64,000 nt of DNA from Tetrapisispora phaffii CBS 4417. Taxonomy: Eukaryota; Ascomycota; Saccharomycetes; Saccharomycetales; Saccharomycetaceae. Numbering within the stretch: position 1 is the first letter of the stretch; every line of letters starts with the position of its first letter. The notes under the pieces were generated by a model. The model was given only the letters and a program-made list of their open reading frames with translations, did not search any database and was not told the origin of the DNA. Shown here piece after piece: positions 20,344 to 30,805 of this stretch. Where the stretch lies: contig NC_016524.1 in assembly GCF_000236905.1 (NCBI RefSeq), positions 790,351 through 854,350 on the forward strand, read 5' to 3'. The translations under genes were made by a program, and so were the position numbers.

Positions 20344-21792
20344 TTATTGACGGCTTGCAATGTATTCTTTAATTGAAGTCATTCTTAATGAAATTTCTTC
20401 AATGAAGACTTCACTGAAACCTGGGACTTGTGATTCAGTTTTTGTAAAATTGGACATTATTCCATCGACATAATATTTTGTCTCTTCATCTTTTGCTCTT
20501 TCATGCATTCTAGTAAAACTATAATTTATTACATTTTTTAAATAGTCAAATTCCTTCAAATCAAATAGATTCTTCTCAGAAGATGTTTTTGAATCATTTG
20601 TGTTGGTAATTTTTCCTGCGACAATATTGTTTTTAGTCTTATCCAATCTCCTAAACGATCTTTCACTAATATTTGTCATTGGTGTCTCTAATTGACTGGA
20701 TGGCTTAGATGTTCTCATATCTAAAGTGGGTGTTGTTGGACTCTTTTCTAATTCTGACATCTTTTGCAATGTTGCTGCTTCAGTGGTTTGAATATTATTC
20801 TCGTAAATTTCTTGTATGCTATTGTTATTCTCTGATACATCAAAGTTCCAAGACATTATATTTTCTGAACCATCATATATTTTTTGATTAAGTTGATATT
20901 TTGGTGTTTTAGAATAATTATTCTTCAACTTTATTGACTTTATTAAATCAACATCTTCTTTTAAGTTCAATACAGTATTTGGCAATAAAAAATCTGTCTC
21001 TAATAATGCTTCAATAGAAGGCCTTTGTTTAGGATCTTTTATTAAACACAAGGAGACAAAATATTTGGCCTTTTCTGAATACTGTCCGTGAAGCTTTGGC
21101 GGTTTTCTTTTGGGAATATTCAACATAACTTTGAATGGATCATATTTGGATAAAGGTGGTACCCCCTTTAATAATTCATAAGCAGTAATTCCAAGTGACC
21201 AAATATCAGCTTTCTCATTGTAACCTTTACATTGTTTATTTATTACCTCTGGAGCCATCCAGTATGGTGTCCCAACAAAAGTACCTCTCTTCATGGTGGC
21301 CCTGATTTGTCCGCTAACGCCAAAATCTCCCAATTTGACTTTCCCACAATCTGTCAATAAAATATTGGCAGCTTTGATATCTCTATGTATCTTCTTTTGA
21401 TCATGTAAATATTTTAAACCTTTTACAGTATCCCTTAAGATATAAGATACTTTTGATTCCGGGATACCTTTTGAATAAACCATTTTAATTAAATCGGCAC
21501 AAGAGCCACCTCCACAATATTCCATTACAATCCACATAGTAACATCTTCTGTTAATGTAGTTATATAATTTGTGATGAAAGGAGATTTTAGTTCTGACAG
21601 AAAGAAAATTTCCTGTGTAAGCAATTCGATATCTTCATCTGTATTTTCTAAATTAACAATTTTAATAGCAACAACTTTACTCTCATTCTTGTCTATAGCT
21701 TTATAAACATCTCCAAAATTACCTCTCCCAACACAATCTTGAATTGTGTAACGTGTCAATGGATTCACTTTCTCAAATACTGAGTTAGTCAT
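20344..21792 (-). CDS. SPS1: Sporulation Ste20-family (GCKIII) protein kinase Sps1
   Basis: Serine/threonine kinase needed for prospore-membrane closure and spore-wall formation. The N-terminal kinase domain is complete: glycine loop GRGNFGDVYKA, catalytic HRDIKAANILL, DFGVSGQI, and GTPYWMAPEV with the DIWSLGITAYEL helix, all typical of the GCK/STE20 group. A divergent C-terminal half is Ser/Thr-rich. I start at the ATG 21790-21792; the frame continues to a TTG three codons upstream. The length of 482 fits Sps1 (490). In S. cerevisiae SPS1 (YDR523C) adjoins SPS2, the duplicate of SPS22. Confidence 0.92.
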   Translation of the reverse strand: MTNSVFEKVNPLTRYTIQDCVGRGNFGDVYKAIDKNESKVVAIKIVNLENTDEDIELLTQEIFFLSELKSPFITNYITTLTEDVTMWIVMEYCGGGSCADLIKMVYSKGIPESKVSYILRDTVKGLKYLHDQKKIHRDIKAANILLTDCGKVKLGDFGVSGQIRATMKRGTFVGTPYWMAPEVINKQCKGYNEKADIWSLGITAYELLKGVPPLSKYDPFKVMLNIPKRKPPKLHGQYSEKAKYFVSLCLIKDPKQRPSIEALLETDFLLPNTVLNLKEDVDLIKSIKLKNNYSKTPKYQLNQKIYDGSENIMSWNFDVSENNNSIQEIYENNIQTTEAATLQKMSELEKSPTTPTLDMRTSKPSSQLETPMTNISERSFRRLDKTKNNIVAGKITNTNDSKTSSEKNLFDLKEFDYLKNVINYSFTRMHERAKDEETKYYVDGIMSNFTKTESQVPGFSEVFIEEISLRMTSIKEYIASRQ

Positions 21793-22854
21793 TCTTAGCA
21801 ACTAAAAAAAAATCTGTACAGAAACTAAAACAGATTAACGAATGTTAATAGTAATGTTTTATTTTATATATTTTCCTCTTTGCAAAACGTAAGTTAAAAG
21901 CAGCTATATTATTGTTGTTCTTGCTAAGTGTATATTAGTCTGTTTGTATAGCAATGATAATTATTTCTTAAAATATGATGCCTTTAAAACCTAACTGCCA
22001 ATAACGAATACCTGTTGAATGTGCTTGTGTAAAGTTAAAAACCTACTAAAACTTGTTTAAAAATAAAAGAAAATCAACTGTAAACACTAAAGAAAAAACT
22101 AGTTCAATCTACTTGAACAGTCCTTTCAAAGTATAGACTATCTCTTAAATAGAATATGAACTTCTCAAGTGACACAATTATTTATTACCAATCCACAAAA
22201 TAATTAGTGACGCGATTTTTACCTTCCTCCCACTGAAATAAAGATAATTGTTGCTGTGTTTTCATATTCTGACACTATAACGTTCACCCAAATGGTTACA
22301 TAAAGATAGGTCTGTTCATGGCCTAAATGAAACACATCAACACGTCCTTCTTGCATGTACAGCTGTGCTTTTATGCACGTATATCACCTGTATACATTAT
22401 AAACAGGATCGACATTTTATCGGATTCACGCAGATTTTAAAACAAAGTGAGGATTTAAAAAGAACCATTAGATAAACCGTCATAACAACACTGGAACTTA
22501 TGGATACACTTAGTATCTACTTGTATAATGGTTTGATCAAATTAAAATCAACTATACTCTTCCTTTTAAAGGCCATTCGATTACTTGTTCATAACCGTCA
22601 ATGTCACTCTTTGTTACGTGGTTAATGATATCTTGTGTGCATTAGAAACTATGAATTTAGCGATGAGATGGGAAGAAGCAACTTCGATAGAAGTATAAGT
22701 TGACTTGATTATTAATATAGTTTATGGAAGGTTAAGCTTCAGTTAATATAAACAGTCGGTAGACTAAGTGTATTTTTGGTTTGTCTCAAATACTGTGGAA
22801 ACATACTCATCAATAAAATTAAAGAAAAAAAAACACACATTTGGAAAGAAAAAG
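21793..22854. promoter_or_regulatory. Divergent promoter region SPS1 / RBA50
   Basis: 1,062 bp without a gene. A near-match to a middle sporulation element (CCACAAAAT, core CACAAAA at 22194-22200) lies about 400 bp upstream of SPS1. A GACGCGA, close to an MCB core, lies at about 22208. AGE1 and SNA2, which lie here in S. cerevisiae, are absent. No tRNA was found. Confidence 0.4.
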
Positions 22855-24279
22855 ATGGATTTATTGGGTGAGATAGTTGAAAAAAATCTAGATGATGATC
22901 ATGCAGTTGGTGATGTTCAAATGAGTAAGCAAAATGCCAACAATGGAGGATTTCCTGAGTTGTACAAACCTGAAAAAATTTCGTCGTGGAGGCAACGTTT
23001 GAAAGCTAAGGGACAGCGTGCTTGGCAAAATGCTGCTGGTTCTCCATCTGAACAAAAGTTAACCTATGCAGAGAAGGTAGCTGCCAATGAAATTAAAGGT
23101 GAAGATAAGCCTGTGTCTGAAGTGAAATCAATCCATGATGAGAATATTAATAGACTTAAAAATATGAATGACGAAGAGATTATGAGAGAGAGAATGGAAT
23201 TGTTCGAGTCACTAGATCCAAAGTTGATTCAAAAGCTATTGAAAAATATGAATAAGAGATCCATGACTGAAGATGGTACACCCATTTTTGCGGAGATAGA
23301 AGGTGCACCAGGGACTTGGGTTGGTGGAACGAACGATTTGCATAATTTGCCGACACTTTCTGGGAAGAGTGTCGAAGAAGCTTTGGGCACAGGTCATAAA
23401 CAACACTCAGTTTCCGAAATCAAACCTACAAAGGTGGAAAAACAAGAGGACGTACAAGATTATAACGAGGACGATGATAATGAATTACTTTATGAGGATG
23501 AAGTTGACGATATTGCTCCATTAGATTTCCAATTGGCACAGAATATAGACCATATGACTAATGAGGAACTAATGAGTGATGTGCATTTCGTCAGAGAAGT
23601 GAAAAATGATTCTATTAATAAAGATAATGAGAAGTTATTTGAGAAATTAGATATTAACGACCCTGAATTCAACTCTAAACTTCACGAGAAATATTTCCCA
23701 GATTTACCAAAAGATATTAGCAAGTTAAAATGGATGGAATCTGTAACCAAGACAGAGGATGGTGAGGAAATAGGAGAATCATCTTCAGTTATTGAAGACG
23801 TAACACAATTAAGATTCGATTTCAAAGGTAACTTAATTCCTCCAAGTAGAAAAATTGAAAACACAACTCAATCTGCATTACACCATCATTCACAAGACCC
23901 TCAATTAGCCGGTTACACGATTCCTGAGTTAGCAAGGCTTACCAGATCGACCTTTCCACAACAAAGATCTATCTCGATCCAAGTTTTAGGAAGAATCCTA
24001 TATAAACTGGGCAAACAATCATACTATCAATTAATCCCAGAAATAGATCAAGAAACATATCAAGAGCATGGTAGTACGCAAGGCGTAATAAACAAAATCT
24101 ATTCTATGATATGGGACTTATGCAAAGACTGTCAAGTTATTGAATCCCTAGAAGATGCAGCTGATGAGAGAAAAACCAGTCATCTGACAGTAAGAAACTA
24201 TGCCATTGAAGCCCTATGGTTATGGAAAAATGGTGGTGGTGATTTCAGGGCAAAACATACTGAAACAAAAACTGATTAA
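22855..24279 (+). CDS. RBA50: RNA polymerase II assembly factor Rba50 (RPAP1 family)
   Basis: Cytosolic RPAP1-family protein involved in assembly and nuclear import of RNA polymerase II. The start MDLLGEIVEKN at 22855 matches the conserved N-terminus; the frame also runs 29 codons upstream to 22768, but that stretch is Lys-rich non-conserved leader. RPAP1 N-terminal signatures are ISSWRQRLKAKG and YAEKVAANEIKGEDKPVSE. The C-terminal RPAP1 domain is visible as LRFDFKGNLIPPS, followed by a helical GYTIPELARLTRSTFPQQRSIS. Length 474 (S. cerevisiae 439). Confidence 0.9.
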   Translation: MDLLGEIVEKNLDDDHAVGDVQMSKQNANNGGFPELYKPEKISSWRQRLKAKGQRAWQNAAGSPSEQKLTYAEKVAANEIKGEDKPVSEVKSIHDENINRLKNMNDEEIMRERMELFESLDPKLIQKLLKNMNKRSMTEDGTPIFAEIEGAPGTWVGGTNDLHNLPTLSGKSVEEALGTGHKQHSVSEIKPTKVEKQEDVQDYNEDDDNELLYEDEVDDIAPLDFQLAQNIDHMTNEELMSDVHFVREVKNDSINKDNEKLFEKLDINDPEFNSKLHEKYFPDLPKDISKLKWMESVTKTEDGEEIGESSSVIEDVTQLRFDFKGNLIPPSRKIENTTQSALHHHSQDPQLAGYTIPELARLTRSTFPQQRSISIQVLGRILYKLGKQSYYQLIPEIDQETYQEHGSTQGVINKIYSMIWDLCKDCQVIESLEDAADERKTSHLTVRNYAIEALWLWKNGGGDFRAKHTETKTD

Positions 24280-24672
24280 ATAAAATAATATGTATATATA
24301 TATATACTTAATACGAAATCATATTAAGTGCATGTACTTGTTCTACTAACATTGCAATGCTTTATTTCTTCTTGTTAATACATTCTCTTTTCCATGACTC
24401 TGCTTAACTATGTGAAATATTTTTAAAGCGCAAAAGAATCATCCTTATTGACATATTTAAAGGATTAAGATCCTAAGCATGCCACTTCAAAGTTTTGGGA
24501 TGAACTAATTAATTTATATAGTTTGTAATAATATTGTTCATCTTAATGCAGCAGATTAGTGGAAATTAAAATCAGGATTTTTTACTACATGTTGTCAGGG
24601 TTCTGATAATATTATTGTTATCTTTCAAACTATTTCCTCAAGATAAAAAACAATTTATCTTTATACGTTACG
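24280..24672. promoter_or_regulatory. Intergenic, upstream of the EamA transporter
   Basis: 393 bp of AT-rich DNA, including a TA dinucleotide run at about 24290-24305. Nothing else recognised. Confidence 0.4.
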
Positions 24673-25971
24673 ATGAGCTCAGACTTTAATGGTAATAAAA
24701 GTTCAGTTGTGATTGAAACTCAGGAACTAGATGTTGAAGTTGAAAGTAATATTGAAGATTCGAGTAATCGAAGCTTCCCTTCATTTGATCGGGAAGAACG
24801 TTCTGTGAATAAGAGTGTTAGCGAGGATGACTTCGAAGATGACTGTGAAATCGAAGAAGATAAATCAAATATCTTAAGGAAATTCACATCAGAAAGCTTA
24901 AAACCTAATATTGGTTTGGTTATTCTCGCACTAGCATTTTTTTGTAATTCATTAATGATTGTTTCTACTAAAGTATTAGTGACCAATCCTGAGAGATCAT
25001 CAGAAGAGAGAATTAAACCTTTACAAATTTTATTAGTAAGAATGGTTTTAACGTACATTGGAACTTTGATATACATGTACTTGAATCGTGCTACTATTCC
25101 AAATGTTCCATTTGGTCCTCCAGAAGTTAGAAAATGGCTGTTATTAAGAGGTGCATGTGGGTTTTTTGGTGTTTTTGGCATGTACTTTTCATTGATGTAC
25201 TTATGTTTAAGTGACGCTCTAATTATTACATTTTTATCACCTTCTGTCACTATAATATTGGCATGGGTAGTACTGAGAGAGAATTTAACGAAATACGAAG
25301 TTACCAGTTCACTCATATCATTATTAGGAGTTGTGTTGATTATCCGTCCAGAGTTTATATTTGGTTCAAGAGGAATGTCTTCAGATGGTAATGACTTGTC
25401 GGTTGTTTCATCAGATCCCCATGAGAGATTAATAGCAAGTTTAGTTGGGCTTGCGGGTGTCTTTGGAGCAAGTATAGTGTATATTGTAATTAGGTTCATT
25501 GGTAACAAAGCACATGCCATTATGAGCGTCAGCTATTTTTCAATGGTTACAGCAGTTATTTCATTGATTGGAATCATCATCATTCCTTCAATGACCTTTC
25601 AAATACCTTCTTCGCTAAAAGAATGGCTTTTATTTGCAAATTTAGGCGTTTGTGGATTTTTCTTTCAGTTATTGTTGACTTTAGGCATACAAAAAGAGAA
25701 GGCTGGTAGGGGAACTCTCATGCAATATACACAAATAATTTATGCCATATTTTGGGATGTTTTACTATGGGACGTATGGCCAAATATTTGGTCTTGGGGA
25801 GGCATGGTCCTGATTATAGGAAGCACGCTATTCATGTTTATTCTCAAGAAGTCAGTCTCAAAGAGTGAGCAAGCCTTAAATGATAGTGAAGGGAGAAATT
25901 TACAACTATCTAGAGGAACAGCATCTCATCCTGACAACGATGAGCTGGAGTTACAGAACTTATCAGATTAA
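24673..25971 (+). CDS. EamA-family drug/metabolite transporter (YMR253C/YPL264C-like)
   Basis: Multi-pass membrane protein of 432 residues with about ten hydrophobic segments arranged as two EamA repeats. The first repeat spans roughly residues 75-235 and includes GACGFFGVFGMYFSLMYL, DALIITFLSPSVTIILAW and SLLGVVLIIRPEF. The second spans roughly residues 255-395 and includes SYFSMVTAVISLIGIIII and YTQIIYAIFWDVLLW. The acidic cytosolic N-terminus (about 75 residues) and Ser-rich tail resemble S. cerevisiae YMR253C. Substrate is unknown. It is the one gene here with no S. cerevisiae counterpart in the chromosome III left arm or the YDR5xx segment. Confidence 0.8.
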   Translation: MSSDFNGNKSSVVIETQELDVEVESNIEDSSNRSFPSFDREERSVNKSVSEDDFEDDCEIEEDKSNILRKFTSESLKPNIGLVILALAFFCNSLMIVSTKVLVTNPERSSEERIKPLQILLVRMVLTYIGTLIYMYLNRATIPNVPFGPPEVRKWLLLRGACGFFGVFGMYFSLMYLCLSDALIITFLSPSVTIILAWVVLRENLTKYEVTSSLISLLGVVLIIRPEFIFGSRGMSSDGNDLSVVSSDPHERLIASLVGLAGVFGASIVYIVIRFIGNKAHAIMSVSYFSMVTAVISLIGIIIIPSMTFQIPSSLKEWLLFANLGVCGFFFQLLLTLGIQKEKAGRGTLMQYTQIIYAIFWDVLLWDVWPNIWSWGGMVLIIGSTLFMFILKKSVSKSEQALNDSEGRNLQLSRGTASHPDNDELELQNLSD

Positions 25972-26416
25972 CTTCTGAATGGAAATGGGAACTACAATGA
26001 TGGTCAAATGTAAGTTAGAGTTCAAGTACTCGGAGAGTTGCACAGAAATCTTTATATGAAGGAAGAAATTATGATATAAGGAACCTCAATGTTATTGTAA
26101 TACTATCTGATATTAAAAACAGTTCTGTGAACCTGAATTGACTTTGCCTTAATGATAATGTGATCTTTTACGGCGCTACCACGTGTTTTTCAGTTTTCGT
26201 GTGACATCAAAATGAAGTGAACCAAAACTATAAACAAATAATTTATAAAACGATGCCAAATCTGAACTTGGATAATGTTTTTAACAGTTCATTAATTCTT
26301 GTATATAGATATAAATATGTGTGTGTTCCTTAGTTTAGATATATGTCAAGACTATTTCGCATCTACAAAAAAAATAAACGTTGTTTTCTGTTATTAGGTT
26401 TTAATTGTGAATAGAG
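25972..26416. promoter_or_regulatory. KRE28 upstream region with CACGTG
   Basis: 445 bp. A Cbf1-type E-box CACGTG lies at 26180-26185, about 230 bp upstream of KRE28; TA-rich sequence follows. Whether it serves KRE28 is inference. Confidence 0.4.
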
Positions 26417-27601
26417 ATGGAGGTTCGACCTGTTACAACTTTCAAAAATGAGTTAAGGAATATTGAAGAAACAGTTACTCAGGCAAGTACCGAAGTTCTT
26501 AACGAACAAGAGCAACGATACCAAACTACAATAAATGAGATTACCCAAAGTATAGTGAGCGTAAGCAATGGACAAGATTTTATTAAACTTTACAAAGGTG
26601 ATCAACAATTGAGTGATGTTATCGATGAGAACGAATCACTAGTAATAGATCCAAGGAATTTGAAGGACAACTTATTAAAAGTGAATAAATTAGTAGAGTT
26701 ATTGAAGCTAACGTATTTGGAAAAGGACACCTTGGATTATTTTTTAAGATATACTTTGACTTCAACAAACTTGCTAGCTCTTGAGAGTGAGGATGATCCT
26801 AAGTTCCTCGAATTACAAAAACAAGTTGCATCAATGGAACAAAATGCTCTTATTGATAAGTTACAGAGCGTTGAAAATGCCAAGGAGGAGATATTAAATA
26901 AAAACAAAGAACTGTCAATGAAACAAGATCAAATAAATAATATGTATCTGGATACAACGGGTATTATAGATGATTGTTGGGAAATGTTAGATGAATTAGA
27001 GACATTAAAAAGGCTGCAAAACGAAAATACGATCTCAAATAAAGATGCTGCTCCAGATAATAAAGTTGAAAAAGATAATGACGCTGAAATAATAAAAGAA
27101 ACATATGAAGAATGGCAGACCTTAAAAATGGTAAAATCTTTAGAAAATAAATTAAATTCAGAATTAGCTCAAGTTCAACAAATACGAGATGAAAAAAACC
27201 TAAATAGTGACATGAAGTCCAAGGGCAATTTTGATACCAATGAAGTTCTTACAGTTCAGGGAGAAACTTTAACAAAGCTAATTAGGTTATGGAATAATTA
27301 TTTCTTGCCTTCTTCGAATCTTCCTAATTCTGAAGAAAAAACACAAAGCAAATTAAGATTAGAAATATTCCCACAAACAAGAAAATTTCAGTTTAACCTA
27401 TCGAATAAATACGTTGTTGTATTCGAATTGAATGATGATGTAAAAAATTCTGTTAAAGATATTAGATTTTTTGAAAAAAATGCAGATTCAATGGTTGAAA
27501 ACTTCAAGTTAAGAAGTGAATATTTAAACAAATTTAATAAACCTATTAGCAATCATGAAATATTTTGGGTTATGGAGGATATACTGCGAAATGTTATTTA
27601 G
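26417..27601 (+). CDS. KRE28: Outer kinetochore protein Kre28 (Spc105 partner)
   Basis: Zwint-like partner of Spc105/KNL1 in the KMN network at kinetochores. The protein has 394 residues (S. cerevisiae YDR532C 385), and most of residues 1-260 are heptad-patterned, charged coiled coil (QVASMEQNALIDKLQSVENAKEEI, broken at the ends). A C-terminal globular part contains LRLEIFPQTRKFQFNLSNK. There is no catalytic domain. Low-complexity coiled coil makes recognition less sure, but the neighbour CAB1 (YDR531W) is adjacent and convergent in both species. Confidence 0.78.
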   Translation: MEVRPVTTFKNELRNIEETVTQASTEVLNEQEQRYQTTINEITQSIVSVSNGQDFIKLYKGDQQLSDVIDENESLVIDPRNLKDNLLKVNKLVELLKLTYLEKDTLDYFLRYTLTSTNLLALESEDDPKFLELQKQVASMEQNALIDKLQSVENAKEEILNKNKELSMKQDQINNMYLDTTGIIDDCWEMLDELETLKRLQNENTISNKDAAPDNKVEKDNDAEIIKETYEEWQTLKMVKSLENKLNSELAQVQQIRDEKNLNSDMKSKGNFDTNEVLTVQGETLTKLIRLWNNYFLPSSNLPNSEEKTQSKLRLEIFPQTRKFQFNLSNKYVVVFELNDDVKNSVKDIRFFEKNADSMVENFKLRSEYLNKFNKPISNHEIFWVMEDILRNVI

Positions 27602-27695
27602 CAAATGCTTTAAGTAATTAAATAAATGACAGTAATAAATAAATAATAAAAAAATTATAATTTCGAATATAGCTAAAATGCATTTAAGAAAACTA

Positions 27696-28853
27696 TCATT
27701 CAACCTCACTTAAAAATGCACCCATGGCACCTAGGTAACCTTCATGCTTTAAGAAAAATGCTTGTTTCGTTCCATCAGACCAAAAATTGATTGCATAGCT
27801 TAATGTATTCATAGTTGTCAAATGGCCTCTTATATATGAACCGCCGAAATAGATATTATGCACATTATGGATTTTGGCTTGTAAATATGCAATTTGGCCG
27901 ATATTATTCGATATGGCATATAATAGACTCTTTGATATATCTTCATTTCTGAATGATTTCTCAGTTTTTCTTCTATTTATTATCTCAGTGGAGGTTATCC
28001 TTGAGGATTCGTTTGGATTTTCATTATCATCAATGCTTAAATTTTCTAATTCGTTACTCATGTCTTTTTTAGTTTCGGTAGATGTGGAAGAACTCCTATT
28101 TTCAAACACTTTTGCAAATGAAGAAGCAATATGGGTTGATTTCAGACCTATGTTGCTGTATCCGGAGCCATATATATCACCTACAAGCATATCCACATTT
28201 GTATTATCACCTTCTTGTGCCCAACTTAACATTTCATCGTAAGTCTTTGCGCCGGTGATCAAAGAGAGCAATCCCCAAAGAGTGCCTCCTCCTAAGCTAG
28301 AGCCACCAACCCTTGAAAACTCATTTGGAGACTCTACTTTCAAGATGGAGACTCCTGAACCTATATTCACTAACAGATAGGGATAAATCAATGTGTCTAT
28401 ATTCTTATTATTATTCGCATCCTCTTTAGAATTTAAACTGTGCTGTATGATTTTCATTCCTTCGATGTCATTGTAAGTAAACACTTCGTCTTTAATTTTG
28501 TGTATGAACATATTCAAACCTTTGATCAAGCATTCCATTTCATCGAACCGTGAAATTGATTTGATATTAGAAAACTCTTTTGTCAGCAAATTATAAAACT
28601 TGTATGCACCTCCACCAGTGGCAATGATCTGCGTAGTCTGGTAATCATTATTATTGTGATCCTTCACCAAGTTATGTAGCAGCAGAATGAAATCATCAAT
28701 CCGTGCACTTTCAATTGTATCAAAGCAAAGTGTATTAGAGCACAATGGTGAATATACAACTTTCGCCAAAGTTCCACCGATATCAATAGCAATTGTAAAT
28801 AGTTTCTTGCTATAATTACAATCAAAATGTATGCAATTCTTCATCTGGGTCAT
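27696..28853 (-). CDS. CAB1: Pantothenate kinase Cab1
   Basis: Phosphorylates pantothenate, the committed first step of coenzyme A synthesis. Eukaryotic type II PanK signatures are all present: AIDIGGTLAKVVYSP (phosphate loop), ATGGGAYKFY, LVNIGSGVSILKV, GGSSLGGGTLWGLLSL, QEGDNTNVDMLVGDIYG and YFGGSYIRGH. The end FFLKHEGYLGAMGAFL is strongly conserved. The length of 385 compares with 367 in S. cerevisiae. A Ser/Glu-rich insertion lies between the last two blocks. Confidence 0.96.
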   Translation of the reverse strand: MTQMKNCIHFDCNYSKKLFTIAIDIGGTLAKVVYSPLCSNTLCFDTIESARIDDFILLLHNLVKDHNNNDYQTTQIIATGGGAYKFYNLLTKEFSNIKSISRFDEMECLIKGLNMFIHKIKDEVFTYNDIEGMKIIQHSLNSKEDANNNKNIDTLIYPYLLVNIGSGVSILKVESPNEFSRVGGSSLGGGTLWGLLSLITGAKTYDEMLSWAQEGDNTNVDMLVGDIYGSGYSNIGLKSTHIASSFAKVFENRSSSTSTETKKDMSNELENLSIDDNENPNESSRITSTEIINRRKTEKSFRNEDISKSLLYAISNNIGQIAYLQAKIHNVHNIYFGGSYIRGHLTTMNTLSYAINFWSDGTKQAFFLKHEGYLGAMGAFLSEVE

Positions 28854-29513
28854 CTCAATAAAGAAAATTTACACAAAAAACGACACTTATCTTAATATAT
28901 CCCTACCAAAAATCCATCTAAATACTTAAACGTAAATTTTTACGTAAGTCAGATTAATCAATTGATTATTCCTAATTCACTATCAACCCAAAAGAACAAC
29001 TAAAAAAAAGAACAATAGGAACACCTTCCAGCAGTATTCTGAACTGAATTAGCCACTCTTAATATCCCAAGAATCCTTTAACTTACTCTGCAACTTGACA
29101 AATTAAATAATATCAGATTAACTGTTGGTTCTTTTTTAATACCATCTCAGTAGTCGTATTATGTATGATGTTGAAAAATCATATTTTTTATTAATTTCGA
29201 AACTTTTTTCGGAAAATACACAGAAACTGCCGTAGAACTCGTGCACATTCTTGATTATATTTCTCGAAAATTGAAAAGTTCTTTCAAACTTCGAAAGAGT
29301 TACAAACATCAATTTGTTCACCCAAAAGCATGTTTGATCAAAGCAACATCTTTTGAAGGCAAGTCTAAGATATAGGAGTTCAATTGAGTATTATTACAAT
29401 GAGTTGGGTTGTCCTTTTTGAATTGTGGGTATTTTACTTTAGTTGATAAGAGTTGTTTTTCGATAGCAGAAGAACCTTTCAATCGGAAGGAAAAGTACAA
29501 TAATTAATTGAGA
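28854..29513. promoter_or_regulatory. Divergent promoter CAB1 / APA
   Basis: 660 bp. Two short minus-strand frames (29136-29321, 29318-29500) have no family features and are ignored. A TTCTCGAAAATTGAAAAGTTCTT-like stretch near 29260 has GAA/TTC units loosely like a heat-shock element; weak. QCR7, between the duplicate genes in S. cerevisiae, is not here. Confidence 0.35.
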
Positions 29514-30476
29514 ATGTTGGCTAAAGAGATTGCTCAATCTGTGAAGGAGAAATACGAGGCTGCTGTTAAGAGTGGTAGTCTGGTGTTTACTGAGACTACT
29601 CAAGAGAAAGTTAAGGACAGTAAGTCTGGTATCGAATACTTGGTCAGTTATGCTCCTTCTTTAAAGGGGAAACCAACTAAAGAGGGCAATGGTGCTTCTG
29701 ATCCATTTGAAAACCCTGAAGCCGAGTTGTTGATCTCTGAGGATGTTAATGGCGATGACCAATTCAAGTTATTATTGAATAAGTATCCAATTGTAGAGAA
29801 CCACACTATTTTAGCTACAAAAACTTTCCAAAAACAAAACTTGGCTTTGAGTCCAAAGGAATTGTTCACTTCATACAAATACTTGAGTAAATTGGACGAT
29901 TCCACTAACGATGAGGTTAAGTATATGATGTTTTACAACTGCGGTGACTTATCAGGTTCTTCAGTTGATCATAAACATTTGCAATTCATCCCATTGCCAA
30001 AAAACTTTAACACTATTCAAGACAATTTAGTTTCTGGTAAAACTCACTTCTTGCCAACTGTTAGAGAAGAACCATTGCAACATGAAAAAACTAGTTTCGC
30101 TCATTTCGCTATCCCATTACCAGATAATTCAGATGATGTCGATGAAGACTTATTAGCTATGGCATATTTCTCCCTTCTACAAAGAGCTTTAACTTTTTTC
30201 CAAGATTGGTTAAATGAGAGACCAGAATTTACTGGTAAAACTAGTTACAACGTTATGATGACTAAGAAATGGCTATCTGTTGTCCCAAGATCATCTCCAG
30301 TATCGAAGACTTTAGGTTTAAATCTAAATGCTACTGCTTACGTCGGTTTACTATTGATTAAAGATGAGGAAACTTTGAATAAAGTAAAAGAAAATGCTTC
30401 TTTAATTGATGAGGCTTTATTAGAATGTGGTTTCCCAAATACCGCTGGGGAAAAAACAAATGAATATAACTACTAA
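29514..30476 (+). CDS. APA1: Ap4A phosphorylase (diadenosine tetraphosphate phosphorylase)
   Basis: Cleaves Ap4A with phosphate to ADP plus ATP. The GalT/HIT-superfamily active site is the histidine motif SSVDHKHLQFIPLP. Other conserved blocks are FKLLLNKYPIVENHTILATK, FYNCGDLSGSS, LQRALTFFQDWLN and the end LLECGFPNTAGEKTNEYNY. I use the ATG at 29514; the frame opens with a TTG two codons earlier. Length 320 (Apa1 321, Apa2 325). S. cerevisiae has duplicates APA1 (YCL050C) and APA2 (YDR530C), which cannot be separated here. Confidence 0.94.
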   Translation: MLAKEIAQSVKEKYEAAVKSGSLVFTETTQEKVKDSKSGIEYLVSYAPSLKGKPTKEGNGASDPFENPEAELLISEDVNGDDQFKLLLNKYPIVENHTILATKTFQKQNLALSPKELFTSYKYLSKLDDSTNDEVKYMMFYNCGDLSGSSVDHKHLQFIPLPKNFNTIQDNLVSGKTHFLPTVREEPLQHEKTSFAHFAIPLPDNSDDVDEDLLAMAYFSLLQRALTFFQDWLNERPEFTGKTSYNVMMTKKWLSVVPRSSPVSKTLGLNLNATAYVGLLLIKDEETLNKVKENASLIDEALLECGFPNTAGEKTNEYNY

Positions 30477-30805
30477 GCTTTGAGTTAATGATCTCTCATT
30501 TATCAAATATATGTAAATGTATATATATATATACATATTAACATAACACACTATTTATGTATATATTTACTTTAATAATGAATGATTTATTTTACAAGAT
30601 ATTCAATTTGAGCGATTTTATTTACTGTTGCTGACCCATAACTTAAGCATTAAAAAATGGATACATTTAATCATTATTTTATTACCAAGAGTGTCATGTT
30701 CGTTTAATATTGTCATTATTTATTAGAAATTGGTTTATTTGATGTATAGAAAGATTGTCTTTCATCATAAGATGGAGGACTATTTAAAAATATGTTTGAA
30801 TGTAC
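30477..30805. other. Convergent intergenic, APA / LRE1
   Basis: 329 bp between convergent genes containing both 3' ends. A (TA) run at 30515-30535 resembles yeast efficiency elements for 3'-end formation. Nothing else seen. Confidence 0.4.

Noticed and set aside
22768..22854. Upstream extension of RBA50
   Set aside because: Lys-rich leader without conservation; MDLLGEIVEKN at 22855 matches the family start.
29136..29500. Two minus-strand frames of about 60 codons upstream of APA
   Set aside because: No features, and they occupy the promoter of a well-supported gene.
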